64,000 nt of DNA from positions 50,423,039 through 50,487,038 of the forward strand of contig OY997590.1 in the NCBI GenBank assembly GCA_963921825.1, given 5' to 3'. This DNA is from Erodium maritimum. Taxonomy: Eukaryota; Streptophyta; Magnoliopsida; Geraniales; Geraniaceae. Made by a program: the position numbers and the translations under genes. Each line of letters opens with the position of its first letter. The stretch's first letter is position 1. Below, piece by piece: positions 20,511 through 32,417 of the stretch. The notes beneath the pieces are model-generated. The model ran no database searches. It had not been told where the DNA came from and saw only the letters and a program-made list of their open reading frames with translations.

Positions 20511-23015
20511 TGTCACGCCCCAAATTCAGTAGAACCGAACCCGGAACGCGAACGTTTCAGACAGTAAAACATTTTCAAACCTTTTATATAAATCGCTTTA
20601 AAACCACCATTTAGTTAATCAAAATAATAATTTACAACTCAAAAATACGTCCCAACAAGCGGACAAAATACAAGGCGTACGTCGCTAGACTCAAAAGGAA
20701 ACCCGGACTCCCGCTCCTAGCTCTTCAAGCTTTGAGAGCTCACCTAATCCGTCCCGCGACTAGTACCTGTAGGAAAAGCAGCTAGGGGTGAGCGTTCGCT
20801 CACCACCACGGATAACAGACTGACTACGGCATACTAGCAGACAATGCCGGTAACACCAACAACAAACCCAACATCGGGGGCTACGATCCCCAACTCCAGT
20901 AACCCGACTGACACCCGACTTGTTACTTTCCCCAACCAACTCAACACTCGGACACGTGATGTAGACCTGACAAAGCGGTTACGACTTCCACCAAAGACTC
21001 AAAAGATAAGCACGCAACACCCAAGATCACAAAGGATCGCACACCAAACAAGATCGCAAAGGATCGCACTCCATGTACTCAGTACCGGTTGCTAACCGGC
21101 TGGGCTTGAGCCTGCCCCACGCAACTTCCCCCGGTCTCTGTCGGGCCAGGCGCTCGACCTATTACCGATATATACCGAGCTACTTCTCGATAGCTAGTCG
21201 GGAGGGGAGCAACCTTCCATCGCCGATGAATGCACCCTTTTTCCGGTGGTTTACCCGGAAGGCGGGCCAAGCCCCACGACACGTGGCCTCAGGACCCCTT
21301 TCTTGTCAGGCAAGCCCCCAACCTCGTTTGAACATGCACACGCGCGCGAACCACGAAACCCCTTACTTGTTAGGCGGGCCCCCAACCTCGGGCAGAGACT
21401 GTCCACAACCAAAGTCAACAAACAACAACAACACAGGTTCAACAACCCCACGGGCACTCATGGCCACCCAAGACACCAATAGTAAAACACGGGTTCAACA
21501 ACCCCACAGGGACTCATGGCCACCCAAGATACCAACAATCAAATAACACGGGTTCAACAACCCAACGGGCACTCACGACCACCCAAGACACAAACAATAA
21601 AATAACACGGGTTCAGAAACCCAACGGGCACTCACGGCCACCCAAGACACAAAAAATAAAACAACACAGGTTCAACAACCCAACGGGCACTCACGGCCAC
21701 CCAAGACACAAACGATAAAATAACACGGGTTCAACAACCCCAACTGGCACTCACGGCCACCCAAGACACAAACTACACAATCAACCTCCGGGCATAACCA
21801 AATGCCTCCAGTAGTTCTAATATCAACAAGCTCACTGCTCCTACGACACTACTAAGTGTCACATGCATTTCTATGGTTCGATACGTTCCCTATCATACGA
21901 CACCACCCGATGTCGCATGCCTTTCTACTATTCGATAAACTTACTTAACCCACGACACCCAAGTGTAACATGCATTTCTACTGTTAACTTTCCCTAGTCA
22001 GGGACGAGATCCGGCTACTTTTCCCTACCTTGTATACTTTCCCAAACGCTCACAACCAAGCTCCGGCGTGATCACGATCACTCGCCTAGCTTTCCCTTGC
22101 CTCTGTCGGTGACACGATCTAATAAGAACACAATTTAAAACACTTTTTAAGTTCGCAGGAATAAGCTGAATTATAATTTCCTTTTCGCCTCAAAACGTTC
22201 CTAACGAACCCCAAACCTCAACCATTCATCTTCAAACCAATCTTAAACAAAACCCAACCTTAATCAAACCGTTTAAACTCAAACCCTAAATTTCAAACGT
22301 ACTAAAACGAGAAAAAATTGGGTTCTCACCGTAGGGAATGACGAGGGGAGTTCGAATCTTCAATCGTTGAGTCGATCGGTCGGTCAGATCGTCGGGAAAT
22401 CACCAAAATCTCCCCTTTTATTTCTTTTTCTCTCCTTCCCTTTCTCTCTCTTCTTTCTCTCTCCATTTCTCCTTTTTTGAACAATTGCCAAACACTAACT
22501 CAATCTTTCCTTTTTAATTTGTTTTAAAACAAACTACCCCTTTATTTACAAAACTACCATATCCTTTCCTTTTCTTTATTTTAAAAACCAACCACCACCA
22601 CCACTTGTGTGACATGTGGCAAGTGGGTCCCACCCTTTTAACAAATATCTTTGTAGATATTTTTCTGTCAGATTCGCGAAATTCGCCCTTCTCGGGCCCC
22701 GAACGGGCCCATTTTCCAAGAAATTACGAAACTTCACGGTCTACTAGGAAACGGCTCAACTAAGACCGATGTGACGACGGCTAAGCTTTTTGGATCCAAA
22801 ACAGACCTCGAATGGACCAAAACGTCGCTCGGTTGACTTTTCCAACAAAAAGTTGCCCTGAGTCCCCCGGAACTCACTCTGGTCGATATCAGGGTCAACT
22901 TAAGTCCGGTATGACCCTCGGGGTCAAACTTAGGTTCATTTAAGTGTGTCCAAAAATTTTAAATTTTCCTGTTTTTCGCCGATTTGACTGGCGTTGACCG
23001 GGAGCGGTTCTTACA
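20511..23015 (-). mobile_element. Gypsy element 2, 3' LTR (2505 bp)
   Basis: The plus strand starts TGTCACGCCCC and ends GAGCGGTTCTTACA, followed by a polypurine tract in reverse (ATCTACCCCCCTTAAG). It enters the RNase H end of element 1 at GGATGGTAG. The conserved block lies at about 20764-20835 and a 59-bp minisatellite at 21430-21780. It is shorter than the other LTRs because a segment near 22160 is missing. Confidence 0.87.
21430..21780. repeat. LTR minisatellite of about 59 bp, about 6 copies
   Basis: Units contain CGGGCACTCACGGCCACCCA, then AGACACAAACAATAAAATAA and CACGGGTTCAACAACCC. Adjacent units are almost identical. Confidence 0.85.
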
Positions 23016-24744
23016 ATCTACCCCCCTTAAGGGAATTTCGTCCGCGAAATTTAAAACAACCGTTCCTCAGGAGTTGAACAAATCGGGGCACTTAGCGCGA
23101 ACCTCGTCCTCGCGCTCCCAAGTCGACTCAGCCCCGTGGTGCCTCCACTTCACCCGTACTAGGAGGATAACCTTGCCCCGCAGGACCTGCTCTCGTGGAT
23201 CCATTTCCCAAACCGGTTTCTCCTTACACGAGACATCACCCGTTACCTCGCCATCTGCCCACTCAATGACGTGCGAGGGGTCCGCATATACTTCCGCAAC
23301 TGGGAAACGTGGATATTCCCAAGCTGCGGTGGTAGTGCAAGTCGGTATGCAACTGCTTCCACTCTACTCAAGACCTCGAAAGGCCCGATACACCGCAGGG
23401 CTAACCTTCCTCCGCCACAGTTGAAACGCACCAGTCCACCTTTCGGACTCACCTCCAGGGATACATGGTCACCGACTGTTGACTCGAGAGGTCGGCGCCG
23501 TCTGTCAGCATAGCTCCTGCTGACTCTGCGCGGTCTTCAACCGCTCATGCTTCGGCACGACCGAATCAGCTATCTCTCGGTCCAGTTCTAGACCCAGTAA
23601 ACCCTCATTCCTCACTTCCGCCCCGCACACGGGCGATCGACATGGCCTACCATACAACGCTCCGAACGGTGCCATCCTAATACTGGCCTGAAAGCTTTTG
23701 TTGTAGGCGAACTCGCCTAACCGCTCACGAAATCCATCGTGACGTGCCCCCAGCTCCACTATGCAACCCGCAGTGGTTGCAATAATCTAGCGGGACGCTG
23801 TTGTTCGGCTCTCACCCGATGACGAGTGAGGCACCCTGATACTAACCCTACAACCGCTCTCTGCATCCCGCTCCACCAGATATGTCGCCTGATGTCGCGC
23901 TCCTCTTAGTGCTACCCATGTGCGTTGTCAGACGCGAATAGTGCGACTCTCGTAGCTCGTCGCCTCCACCATTACTCGGTACGAAAAAACCTCCACGATA
24001 CCGTAACTCCTAATTAGCACGACGATCCCAGTCCTCGGCATCAACACCGCCGACAACTCTCTCCCGTATCTCTGTCGGCTCGACATCCACCGACTGTGCT
24101 TCTATCCCCCGGCCAAGCCGGTTGGGCTGAGCCACCAAGAAGCACATGGCCACGCCGCCAGTAACCTCTTCTAGCTCCAACCCGAGCGTGCCCAGCTCTC
24201 CCATCATGTCCCACTCCTGGACTGAGATGCTAGCAGGACACGGCATCGGCTTCCTACTCAGAGCATCGGCAATCACATTCGCCTTACCCGGATGGTAGAG
24301 TAGCTCAAAGTCGTACTCCTCAAGTAGTTCCATCCATCGCCACTGGCGCATATTCAGGTCTCGTTGGGAAAAGACGTACTTAAAGCTCTTATGGTCCGAG
24401 AACACCTGAAATCACTCGCCATACAGATAATGCCGCCAGCCTTTCAGCACGAACACTACCGCTGCTAATTCCAGGTCATGGGTAGGGTAGTTGCGCTCGT
24501 GCGTCTCCAACTTCCTGGAGCCATAGGCAACCACCTTACCTAACTGCATTAGCACGCAACCAGTCCTTCCCCGAACGCGTCACAATAGACCTCGTACCCG
24601 ACCCCTCGCTCTGGCACTATCAACACTAGAGCGGTAGTCAGACGAGTCTTCAACTTTGTGAACGCACGTTCACAATCCTCCGTCCACAAAAACCCGACTC
24701 CCTTTCTCGTGCGTCTCCAACTACCTGGAGCCATAGGCAACAAC
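23016..24744 (-). pseudogene. Gypsy element 2 pol remnant (RNase H, integrase, chromodomain)
   Basis: The minus strand from 24744 down reads RNase H pieces ([59 protein letters not shown]). Decayed integrase follows, with the core deletion shared with elements 1 and C (WKW-to-EFAYNKSFQAS junction near 23710-23745), then GDH/LSRVEAVAYRLALPPQ and chromodomain-like sequence to 23080. RT and everything upstream is missing. At the right end, sequence from the RNase H region (about 24483-24520) recurs at 24703-24741 just before the copia LTR fragment, marking a rearranged junction. Confidence 0.85.
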
Positions 24745-25047
24745 ATTTTCTCTCCCTCTTCCCCACAATTTTGGCCAAGGGTTGTTTCCACCTCCAATTT
24801 TGTGTTCTTGAGTTCTCAAGGAGAATAACTACGTGGCTTTTGATTCCTATGTGGATACGTAGGCGTCTTGGAGACTCAAGCCAATCATTCGTTACCCGGT
24901 GTTCTTCTTTTGATAAGAAATAGTGCTGAATTTTTATCTTGTGAATCCATTCTTTGTTAGTTGTTTCATGGTTTTAATCGTCTCTTGGTTTTCATTGATT
25001 TTCCGCTACGAGTTGTTTCATCTCCAACCCTACCTCGAGACCGAACA
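24745..25047 (+). mobile_element. Copia LTR, 3' end fragment, plus strand
   Basis: This matches the last 300 bp of the copia LTR ending at 42478, including GATACGTAGGCGTCTTGGAG and the end CTACCTCGAGACCGAACA. It has no primer site after it; an inverted LTR fragment follows directly. Confidence 0.8.
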
Positions 25048-27761
25048 CCATGGGCCTCTTTGGTGGGGCACCCGACCCAAGCCCATTGAGGTCCCATGAT
25101 GCTCAAAATGCCTCCAATGCCTTTCCACTTCGAATATGTCCATCATCATCTGACGAGATCGATCACAAGACTTGTCTTAGTTTGGTCGTTGCTCCATTGG
25201 TTTGTAAATGAGTTATATCTTCCGGTGCAGACCCTTAGGTTTATGCATGTCGGTTGATCGACGTAAATCCCCAATTTACTTAATCCTACCCTAGTAGCAA
25301 CTAACGAGACTTAGTGTAGCGTGACACTGCATAAAGAATCGACCTCCTGTCGATTCAAACCTTTTTGTCGTCCTTGTCACTATCCTTTTATCTCCGATAT
25401 CCTTACTGAGATAACGCATAGAGTCGTCATCCTTATTATTCTCAATCACTATTACTTGATATGTGAGATAACTGAACTTACGATATCAGTATCATATGCA
25501 TGGCCATGCTTTTCTTACAGTCGCTCTCGATCAAGAGTGTTAGTCTTAGTGCCAGTAGTTCAATCATAAATGTCCAAATGTATGTATCATCATTAGCAAC
25601 AAAAGTAAAGCGACTTTATATTACTTATTTGTTGGAGTAATATATCGATTTGTGTTCTGATCTATGCCCACCATGCGAATAGAACCATAGATTGAGATGG
25701 ATCACACTCGATGGGTCCCTAGTCAATAAATCTTCACTAGAAGCGACTAGTATGAAAGATGGCTCTTCATGGCTTATGTTCTGTTAGTCATTGATATGCG
25801 ATTCCGGAGTCTGATAATAGATATCATGTGGGACATGATATTGGACGACCCGCCCTGAATATGTTCCATAGATTGAGTCATGAACATATTTAGTGTCGTA
25901 GCTTGACATGTATCCTTAGACCAAGGAGTTTTTGTGATCGATATGCAGTCAACAACTAAGTTTGACCTGAGCCTAACGTTGTCTGTAACAGGGCTTCCAT
26001 AACGGCCAGGATTGGCTTGGGCACGGGCTGCATGAGTGACACGAAAGACGGCTAAGGGATTTATCCCTCATACTGAGGTATGAGAAAGATATCGGTTCTC
26101 GACCGCTTGATCGAGAGTGACTGAAAGAATAGCATGGCCATGCACATGATACTGGGTATCATATATTCAGTCATCTCACATATCAAGGAACAGTGATTGA
26201 GAATAATAAGGATGACGGCTCTATGCCTTATCTCAATCAGGATATCGGAGACAAAAGGATAATGACAGGGACGACAGAAAGGTTAGAATCGATTGGTTCG
26301 ATTCGCTATGTAGTGTCAGGCAATACTAAAGTCTCGTTAGTTACTACTTATATAAGATCAAGTAAAATGGGATTTTACGTTTATCTATCGACATGTATAA
26401 ACCTAAGGGTCACACCGAAGGATGAAACTCATTGACACATTTATGGAGAATGGCCAAAAGATAGTTGTCTCGGGACATGACCAAAACTGGGTTTTAGGTC
26501 ATGTGCCCGTAAGTGAATAGGAAATTACGGATCAAGACAAGGCTTGGATTCTTGGGATTGATCGCGTTGGATAATGTTGGACATTTCCGGTATTGAAGGC
26601 TTGGAGGCGATGAGCACGTCACGGGACCTCGTTGGGAATGGCGATGGGCCATGTTCCAAGAAGCCCATGAAAGGCCCATGCAACCAAGGCCCATGGAACT
26701 AATTAATCAAGTCTGGATTTATTAGTACTAAGTAAGCAAGACAAGGATTAAGGTGTTGGTGATTCACCACCTAACCCATCTTGTCTTGCCATACTTAGCA
26801 CCATACTTGTCTTACTTCACACCATGCTTCACACCTTACTTGTCTTTGATGGTTGTTGATGGTTTCAGTCATCTTTTTCCTATAACAAATCACAAGACAA
26901 GAAGAAAAACACAACTTCTCTCCCTCTCACCCTACAATTTCGGGTTTGGCATTTTCCGTCCCTCTTGTTGTGTTCTTGAGTCATCTAAAGAAGAACTATG
27001 TGGCTTTGATTCCAATTGGATACGTAGGCGTCTTGGAGACTCAAGCCGATCATCGTTTCTTTGGTGTTCTTGAACGAATTGGTAAGGAGACATCCATATT
27101 GTTTATTCTCTTGTGTATCTAATATTTGGTAGTGTTCTATGGCATTGTCTCGAGTTATTTCCGCTGCAAGTATGTGTTCATACCCTCCATCGAGACCCAA
27201 CAAAGAGACCGTGAACTAGATATCTTTCTCATACCGTAGTATGAGGGATAAATCCCTTAGCCGTCTCTCGTGTCACTCATGTAGTCATTCCCCAAGCGAA
27301 TCTGTGTCGTTATGGAAGTCCAGTCACGGTGCAACGTTGGGGTCAGGTCAAACTTAGTTGTTTACTGCATAGCAATCATTGAGACTCATCGGCCTAAGGA
27401 TACCGGACAAGCCACGAATCTGATTATGTTCATGACTAAATTTATGGAACATAACCAGATCGGGTCAACCAATATCATGATATCTATGACCAGACTTCGG
27501 AAACCTTTCCAATGACTAATAGAACTAAGTCATCAAGAGTCATCTTTCATACTAGTCGCTTCAATGAAGTTCGTTGACTAGGGACCCAATCGATTATGAT
27601 CGATCCAGATCTGCGGTTCTATTTCTTTAGTGGACATAGATTATATCACATACGATATATTACTTCAACACATAAGTAATATAAAGTCGCTTCAATATTA
27701 TTGCAAACAATGATAATTACATTTGGACGTTTATGATGAGACTGCCGGCACTAAGACTAAC
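25048..27761 (-). mobile_element. Copia LTR, minus strand, truncated and split by a solo LTR
   Basis: 25048-25537 and 27208-27761 together form a minus-oriented copia LTR ending CACTAAGACTAAC (sense start GTTAGTCTTAGTG). Its sense 3' end, about 470 bp, is missing at 25048. It is the 3' LTR side of the decayed copia pol at 27762-29148. Confidence 0.75.
25538..27202 (+). mobile_element. Copia solo LTR (1665 bp) with TSD AAGAG
   Basis: It starts TGTTAGTCTTAG and ends CATCGAGACCCAACA. AAGAG occurs at 25533-25537 and 27203-27207. Removing the insertion rejoins CTCTCGATCAAGAG to ACCG, which matches the paralogous uninterrupted sequence near 33501-33530. It therefore inserted into an LTR of its own family in the opposite orientation and later lost its internal region. 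Confidence 0.9.
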
Positions 27762-29148
27762 TATCTCTTACTTTCTGTACTTCCAATCTATTCCCATTGA
27801 CTTTACATGGCTAACATATTTAGGCAGCGACAGTGCCCTTAGTCAATGTATCGGTTGTGTTATCATCAGTTGCAATATAGGCGATCTTCACTTCACCTCT
27901 GTGTAGAATTTCTCTAAGAGGTGGTAATGCCGCAATACATGCTTGATTTATTATGCGATCAGGGCTCTTTAGCTTGCGCAATGGCCCCATGCGTTGTCAC
28001 AAAATAGATTCATTGGGCTTAGGCGGGTTTTTAATTATGCCTAACCATACCTGTAATATCCAAATCCATACAGCCTCCTTAGCTGCCTCTGCAGCACCCA
28101 TGTAATCGGCCCCTATCATAGAATCGGTGACGATTTCATGCTTCACGTTCTTCCAGCTGAAAGCAACGCCATTCAACGTAAACATATCTCTTGACTGACT
28201 TCTAAAGTCACCTGGATCCGTCTGCAAAACTAGCGTCTCCTTATCCTTCGGCGACTAGTTCAACATCATCTTTCCCCCCGGGTTAGACTGATGCCTACTG
28301 GTACAACTTAAAGCATGCGAGACATTCGATCTCGTATATAGCATGGCTTACATTATCGATCATATCGCCAAAGCGTATGGAATTCACATCATCCTTTTTA
28401 ACTCATCACGTGTCCACCCCGACATTGAGTCTTGCTGAATTTAACGCCATGATGAACGGGTAAAAGTCCTTTCTTTGAATCGAGCATTGAGAACCTACTC
28501 AATGCCTTGTTCACATAGGTGCTCTGACTTAAACCCAAGACCCTCTTGGTGTGATCTCCATATATCTTAATCCCTAAGATATAAGCAGCATCACTTAAGT
28601 CCTTTAATTGCAAAACACTTCCTCAATCAAGCTTTAGTCTCCTGCAAGGTTGGGATGTCATTTCCAATAAGCACCAGAGAGGAAATCTTGCTCCCACTAG
28701 CCTTCTTACAAACGCTAGGTTCATCCCTGTTTTGATAAAGCAAAATCCAATTCCAACTTCATCAAAATGAACGCTGCAACTCCGAGAGTCTGTTTCAATC
28801 CGTAAATGGATTTCAACAAGTTATGAATCTATCCCTTATTCTTCGAATCGTCAACACTTTCGGGATGAGACATATAAACGTCATCCGATAAATTTCCGTT
28901 TAAGAAGACGGTTTTGACATCCACTTGCCATATCTCGTTATCAAGATACGAGACTATGTCAAGAAGAATTTGGATAGATGTGACCATAGCCACTAGGGAT
29001 AAGGTTTCCTTATAGTCTATCCCTTGGATCTTCCTATAACCTTTCGCCACCTGTCAGGCTTTGTGGGTATAAGGGTTGTCGTTTATGTCCATCTTCACCT
29101 TGATGACCAATTGCATCCGATGGTCCTCACACCATCGAAGGGATCAAC
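27762..29148 (-). pseudogene. Copia pol remnant: reverse transcriptase and RNase H
   Basis: Minus-strand reading gives, in order, an RT N-terminal part (29050-28829: AKGYRKIQGIDYKETLS, IWQVDVKTVFLNGNL), an RT C-terminal part (28613-28398: LKDLSDAAYILGIKIY, LGLSQSTYVNKALSRFS) and RNase H (28227-27997: SRDMFTLNGVAFSWKNVKHE, AAEAAKEAVW). The Y-x-D-D segment between the RT parts is not readable in one frame. Frameshifts and stops separate the blocks. Protease and integrase are absent, so this is the 3' third of a copia element between two minus-oriented LTRs. Confidence 0.9.
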
Positions 29149-30103
29149 TGTTGGGTCTCGAGGTAGGGTTTGAGATGAACCAACTCGCAGCGGAAAAACA
29201 ATGAAAACCAAGAGACGTTTAAAACCATGTAACAACTACCAAAGAATGGATTCACAAGAGAAAACTTCAGCACAATTTCTACCAAAACAAGAACACCAGG
29301 TAACGAATAATTGGCTTGAGTCTCCAAGACGCCTATGTATCCACATGGGAATCAAAGCCACATAGTTATTCTCTTTGAGGACTCAAGAACACAAAAATGG
29401 AAGTCGGAGCTTGCCTTGGCCGAAATTGCAAGGGAGAGGAGTGAGAAGTTGTGTTTTCTATTCTAATCTTGTGTTTGCTATGTTGAAAAAAGATGACTTA
29501 AACATAACAAACTCCATCAACTTGTCAAACTAAAAGCATGGGACAAGTATGGTGCTAAGGAAGGCTAGACAAGATGGGGTTAGGTGGTGAATCACCAACA
29601 CCTTAATCCTTGTCTTGCTTACTTAGTACTAATTACTCAAGGCTTGATTGATTATTTATATGGGCCTTGGTTGCATGGGCCTCTCATGGGCCTCTTGGAA
29701 CATGGCCCGTGGCCATTTCCAACGAGGTCCCGTGATTCGCTCATCGCCTCCAAGCCTTCCATCTCGGAAATGTCCAACATTATTCGACGCCATCAATCCC
29801 AAGACTACAAGCCTTGTCTCGATACGTAAAGTCCTATTCACTTACAGGCACATAGAGATGGCAAAATAATCCATATCCAATGGATATCCATTTGTTTGGT
29901 CATTCAGATGAGTTTGGGTTTGGAGTATTTTTGGATTCGGATCGGATATGGATGATTTTGATTGAGATAAACAAATTTTGGATCTGGTTTGGATTTGGAT
30001 ATGGATGTCCATTATATCCCTTTACTTTTGGCCCACTTTCTCACCTACTCTACCCACTGACCCACCCCCACCCCACCCTCACGTCTCATCCTTGTCACAA
30101 TAC

Positions 30104-30268
30104 AAATATATATACATATGTATATATATACATATGTATATATATATACATATATATATATATATACAAATATAGACATATATACACACATATATACATA
30201 CATACGTATATATAAATACATGTATATACATATATATACATACATATCTAACCAATATATATACATAC

Positions 30269-30299
<31 letters not shown>

Positions 30300-30312
30300 C
30301 ATACATACATAC
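30104..30312. repeat. (ATAC/TATA)n microsatellite
   Basis: About 200 bp of alternating ATATAC, ATAT and ATACATAC words within the MULE-like element. Tyr/Ile-only frames on both strands are translation of this repeat. Confidence 0.95.
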
Positions 30313-30454
30313 ATATCTTTAATCCCATTATGAAGAGTATAGATTCATTCAGACTCTATTTGCGGCATAATCGATAAATAATTGCTATGCCCAATTTTGA
30401 ACAATTATCTCGCTCAACCAATATTTTAAATTCATGTTCAGGTCTAACGTGATT

Positions 30455-30830
30455 TACGGCATGTTTTTGAAACTATAAAAGAAGGGCACTAAAGAAAATT
30501 TTAGGGTATGTTTTTGAAATTATAAAAGAAGGGGACTACAAAAAGTTTAGGTTATGTTTTTGCAACTATTAAAGAAATGGAGTAAAAGAAAAGCTTAGGG
30601 TATGTTTTTGCAACTATTAAAAGAAGGGGACTAAAAGAGAAGTTTAGGGTATGTTTTTGCAACTATTAAAGAAGTGGACCAAAAGAAAAGTTTGTGGTAT
30701 GTTTTTGCAACTATTAAAAGAAATGGACTAAAAGAAAAGTTTAGGGTATGTTCTTGCAACTATTAAAGAAGGAGACTAAAAGATAAGTTCAGGGTATATT
30801 TTTGTAACTATTAAAATGATGACCAAAAAA
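30455..30830 (+). repeat. Tandem repeat of about 48-49 bp, 7-8 copies
   Basis: Units read TTAGGGTATGTTTTTGCAAC, then TATTAAAGAAGTGGAC and TAAAAGAAAAGT, with modest divergence. The array lies in the MULE-like element next to its right subterminal region. Confidence 0.85.
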
Positions 30831-31207
30831 ATGCTTCTCAAAATGAGTATCCAAATGAGTATATTGATATGGATGTAAATGGATATCCATATGGATATTG
30901 GGTAAAGATGGATAAAGACAAAAATGGATCAAAATGGATATTGGATGGGTATGGAGGATGAAGAAATAACAAATGGATGGAAATGGAGGTCATGATCAAT
31001 ATCCATACCCGCCCATACCCACTCATTTTCCATCCCTACAGGCACATGACCCAAAGCCCGGTTTTGGTCATGTCCCGAGACAACTCCCTTTTGGCCATTC
31101 TCCATAAGTGTGTCAATGAGTTTCACCCTCCGGTGTAACACTTAGGTTTATGCATGTCAACGGGTAAATGTAAAATCCCTTTTTACTTGATCCTATATAA
31201 GTGGCAA

Positions 31208-31474
31208 CTAACGAGACTTTAGTAGTTCCAGCCAACGATAGTTTTCAGATCTCATAGCAATATCAAAATCACCAGCAGGGAAATTAATCAAGAATACTCT
31301 GTTACTAAAACTTCTCAACTCCACATATCTAACTCCTTCCCTCCCAATGTCCTCTTCCAATAACCATACGGTACAATTGGAACAGGCAATACCAATTACA
31401 CCCTGGGTTGGTAAAACCTTAATGTTGTTATATCTAGGGGTTGCCAATATTTGTGTCCAGGCAAATGTCTGCAA
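31208..31474 (-). pseudogene. Unrecognised coding-like fragment, 88 codons
   Basis: The stretch 31221-31474 between two copia LTR pieces belongs to neither. Its minus strand is open for 88 codons with balanced composition, including GVIGIACSNCTVWLLEEDIG and SNRVFLINFPAGDFDIAMRS. The VFLINFP-like word faintly recalls DUF4283-type domains of retroelement ORF1/gag-like proteins, but I cannot assign it. The last codons run into LTR sequence, so the true fragment is about 84 codons. It may be a captured gene piece or part of an unrelated retroelement. Confidence 0.4.
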
Positions 31475-32417
31475 TGTTACTCTTAATTCCCATAGTCCAA
31501 TCGTAAATGTTCAACGGTAAATGTCACCGTTGGAAATGTAATAAAGCGGCTTTCATATTACTGAAGTGTTTGAGTAATATATCAATGTGTGTTTCCGATC
31601 TATTCTCACCATGCGAATAGAACCATAGATCGAGATGGATCACACTCGATGGGGTCCCTAGTCAACATTCTTCAGTAGAAGCGACTAGTACGAAAGATGA
31701 CTCTTGATGGTTTACGTTCTATTGGACATAAGTCGTAGCTTGTCACGTATCCTTAGACCGAGGAGTTTCTGTGATTGCTATGCAGTAAACAACTAAGTTT
31801 GACATGAGCCTGACGTTGCACCGTGAATGGGCTTCAATAGCGGCAAGGATTGGCTTGGGGACTCACTGCATGAGTGACACAAGATACGGTTATGGGATTT
31901 ATCCCTCATACTACGGCATGGGAAAGATATCTATTTCTCGAACGCTTCATCGAGAGTGACTAAAGGAAAAACATGGTCATGCACATGATACAGGGTATCA
32001 TATATTCAGTCATCTCACATATCAAGGAACAGTGATTGAGAATAATAAGGATGACGGTGCTATGTCGTATCTCAATCAGGATATCGGTGATAAAAGGATA
32101 TTTAGAGGGGCGACAGAAAGGTTAGAATCGACAAAGGGTCGATTCGTTATGTAGTGTCAGGCTATACTATGTCCGGTTAGTTGCCACTATATAGGATTAA
32201 GTACATTGGGAATTTACGTTGATCTACCGATATGCATAAACATAAGGGTCATATCGGAACATGAAACTCATTTACACACCAATGGAGCCGTGTGTGATTA
32301 GGATTTTAGAGATCGAGACAAGGCTTGGAGTCTTGGGATCGATCTTATCGGATGATGGTGGACATATCCAAAATGGAAGGCATATGAGATATTTTGAGCG
32401 TCATGGCACCTCAATGG
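31475..32417 (+). mobile_element. Copia LTR, plus strand, 5' part only
   Basis: It starts TGTTACTCTTAATTCC, a diverged form of the LTR start, and follows the family sequence to about 32417. There it switches directly to the reverse-complement LTR that follows. The last part (32180-32410) is more diverged and shortened. Confidence 0.7.

Larger units (their letters stand above)
29854..31036. mobile_element. MULE-like non-autonomous DNA element
   Basis: TACAGGCACAT flanks the insert at 29843-29853 and 31037-31047. The ends are imperfect inverted repeats (left AGAGATGGCAAAAT, right in reverse complement GGGATGGAAAAT), and ATGGATATCCAT-type words recur near both ends. A duplication of 9-11 bp fits Mutator-like elements. 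There is no transposase; the interior is a TA-rich microsatellite and a tandem array. The family assignment rests on duplication length and ends only. Confidence 0.65.
29149..31220 (-). mobile_element. Copia LTR, minus strand, with a nested insertion
   Basis: It begins TGTTGGGTCTCGAGGTAGGG (reverse complement of the LTR 3' end). It runs to 29853, is broken by a 1.18-kb insertion, and resumes at 31037 to about 31220, where it stops abruptly inside the family's ACTAACGAGACTTTAGTA region. It is the 5' LTR side of the pol remnant at 27762-29148. Confidence 0.8.

Noticed and set aside
30045-30333. Several open frames rich in Tyr and Ile on both strands
   Set aside because: They are translations of the ATAC/TATA microsatellite and change with the repeat phase.
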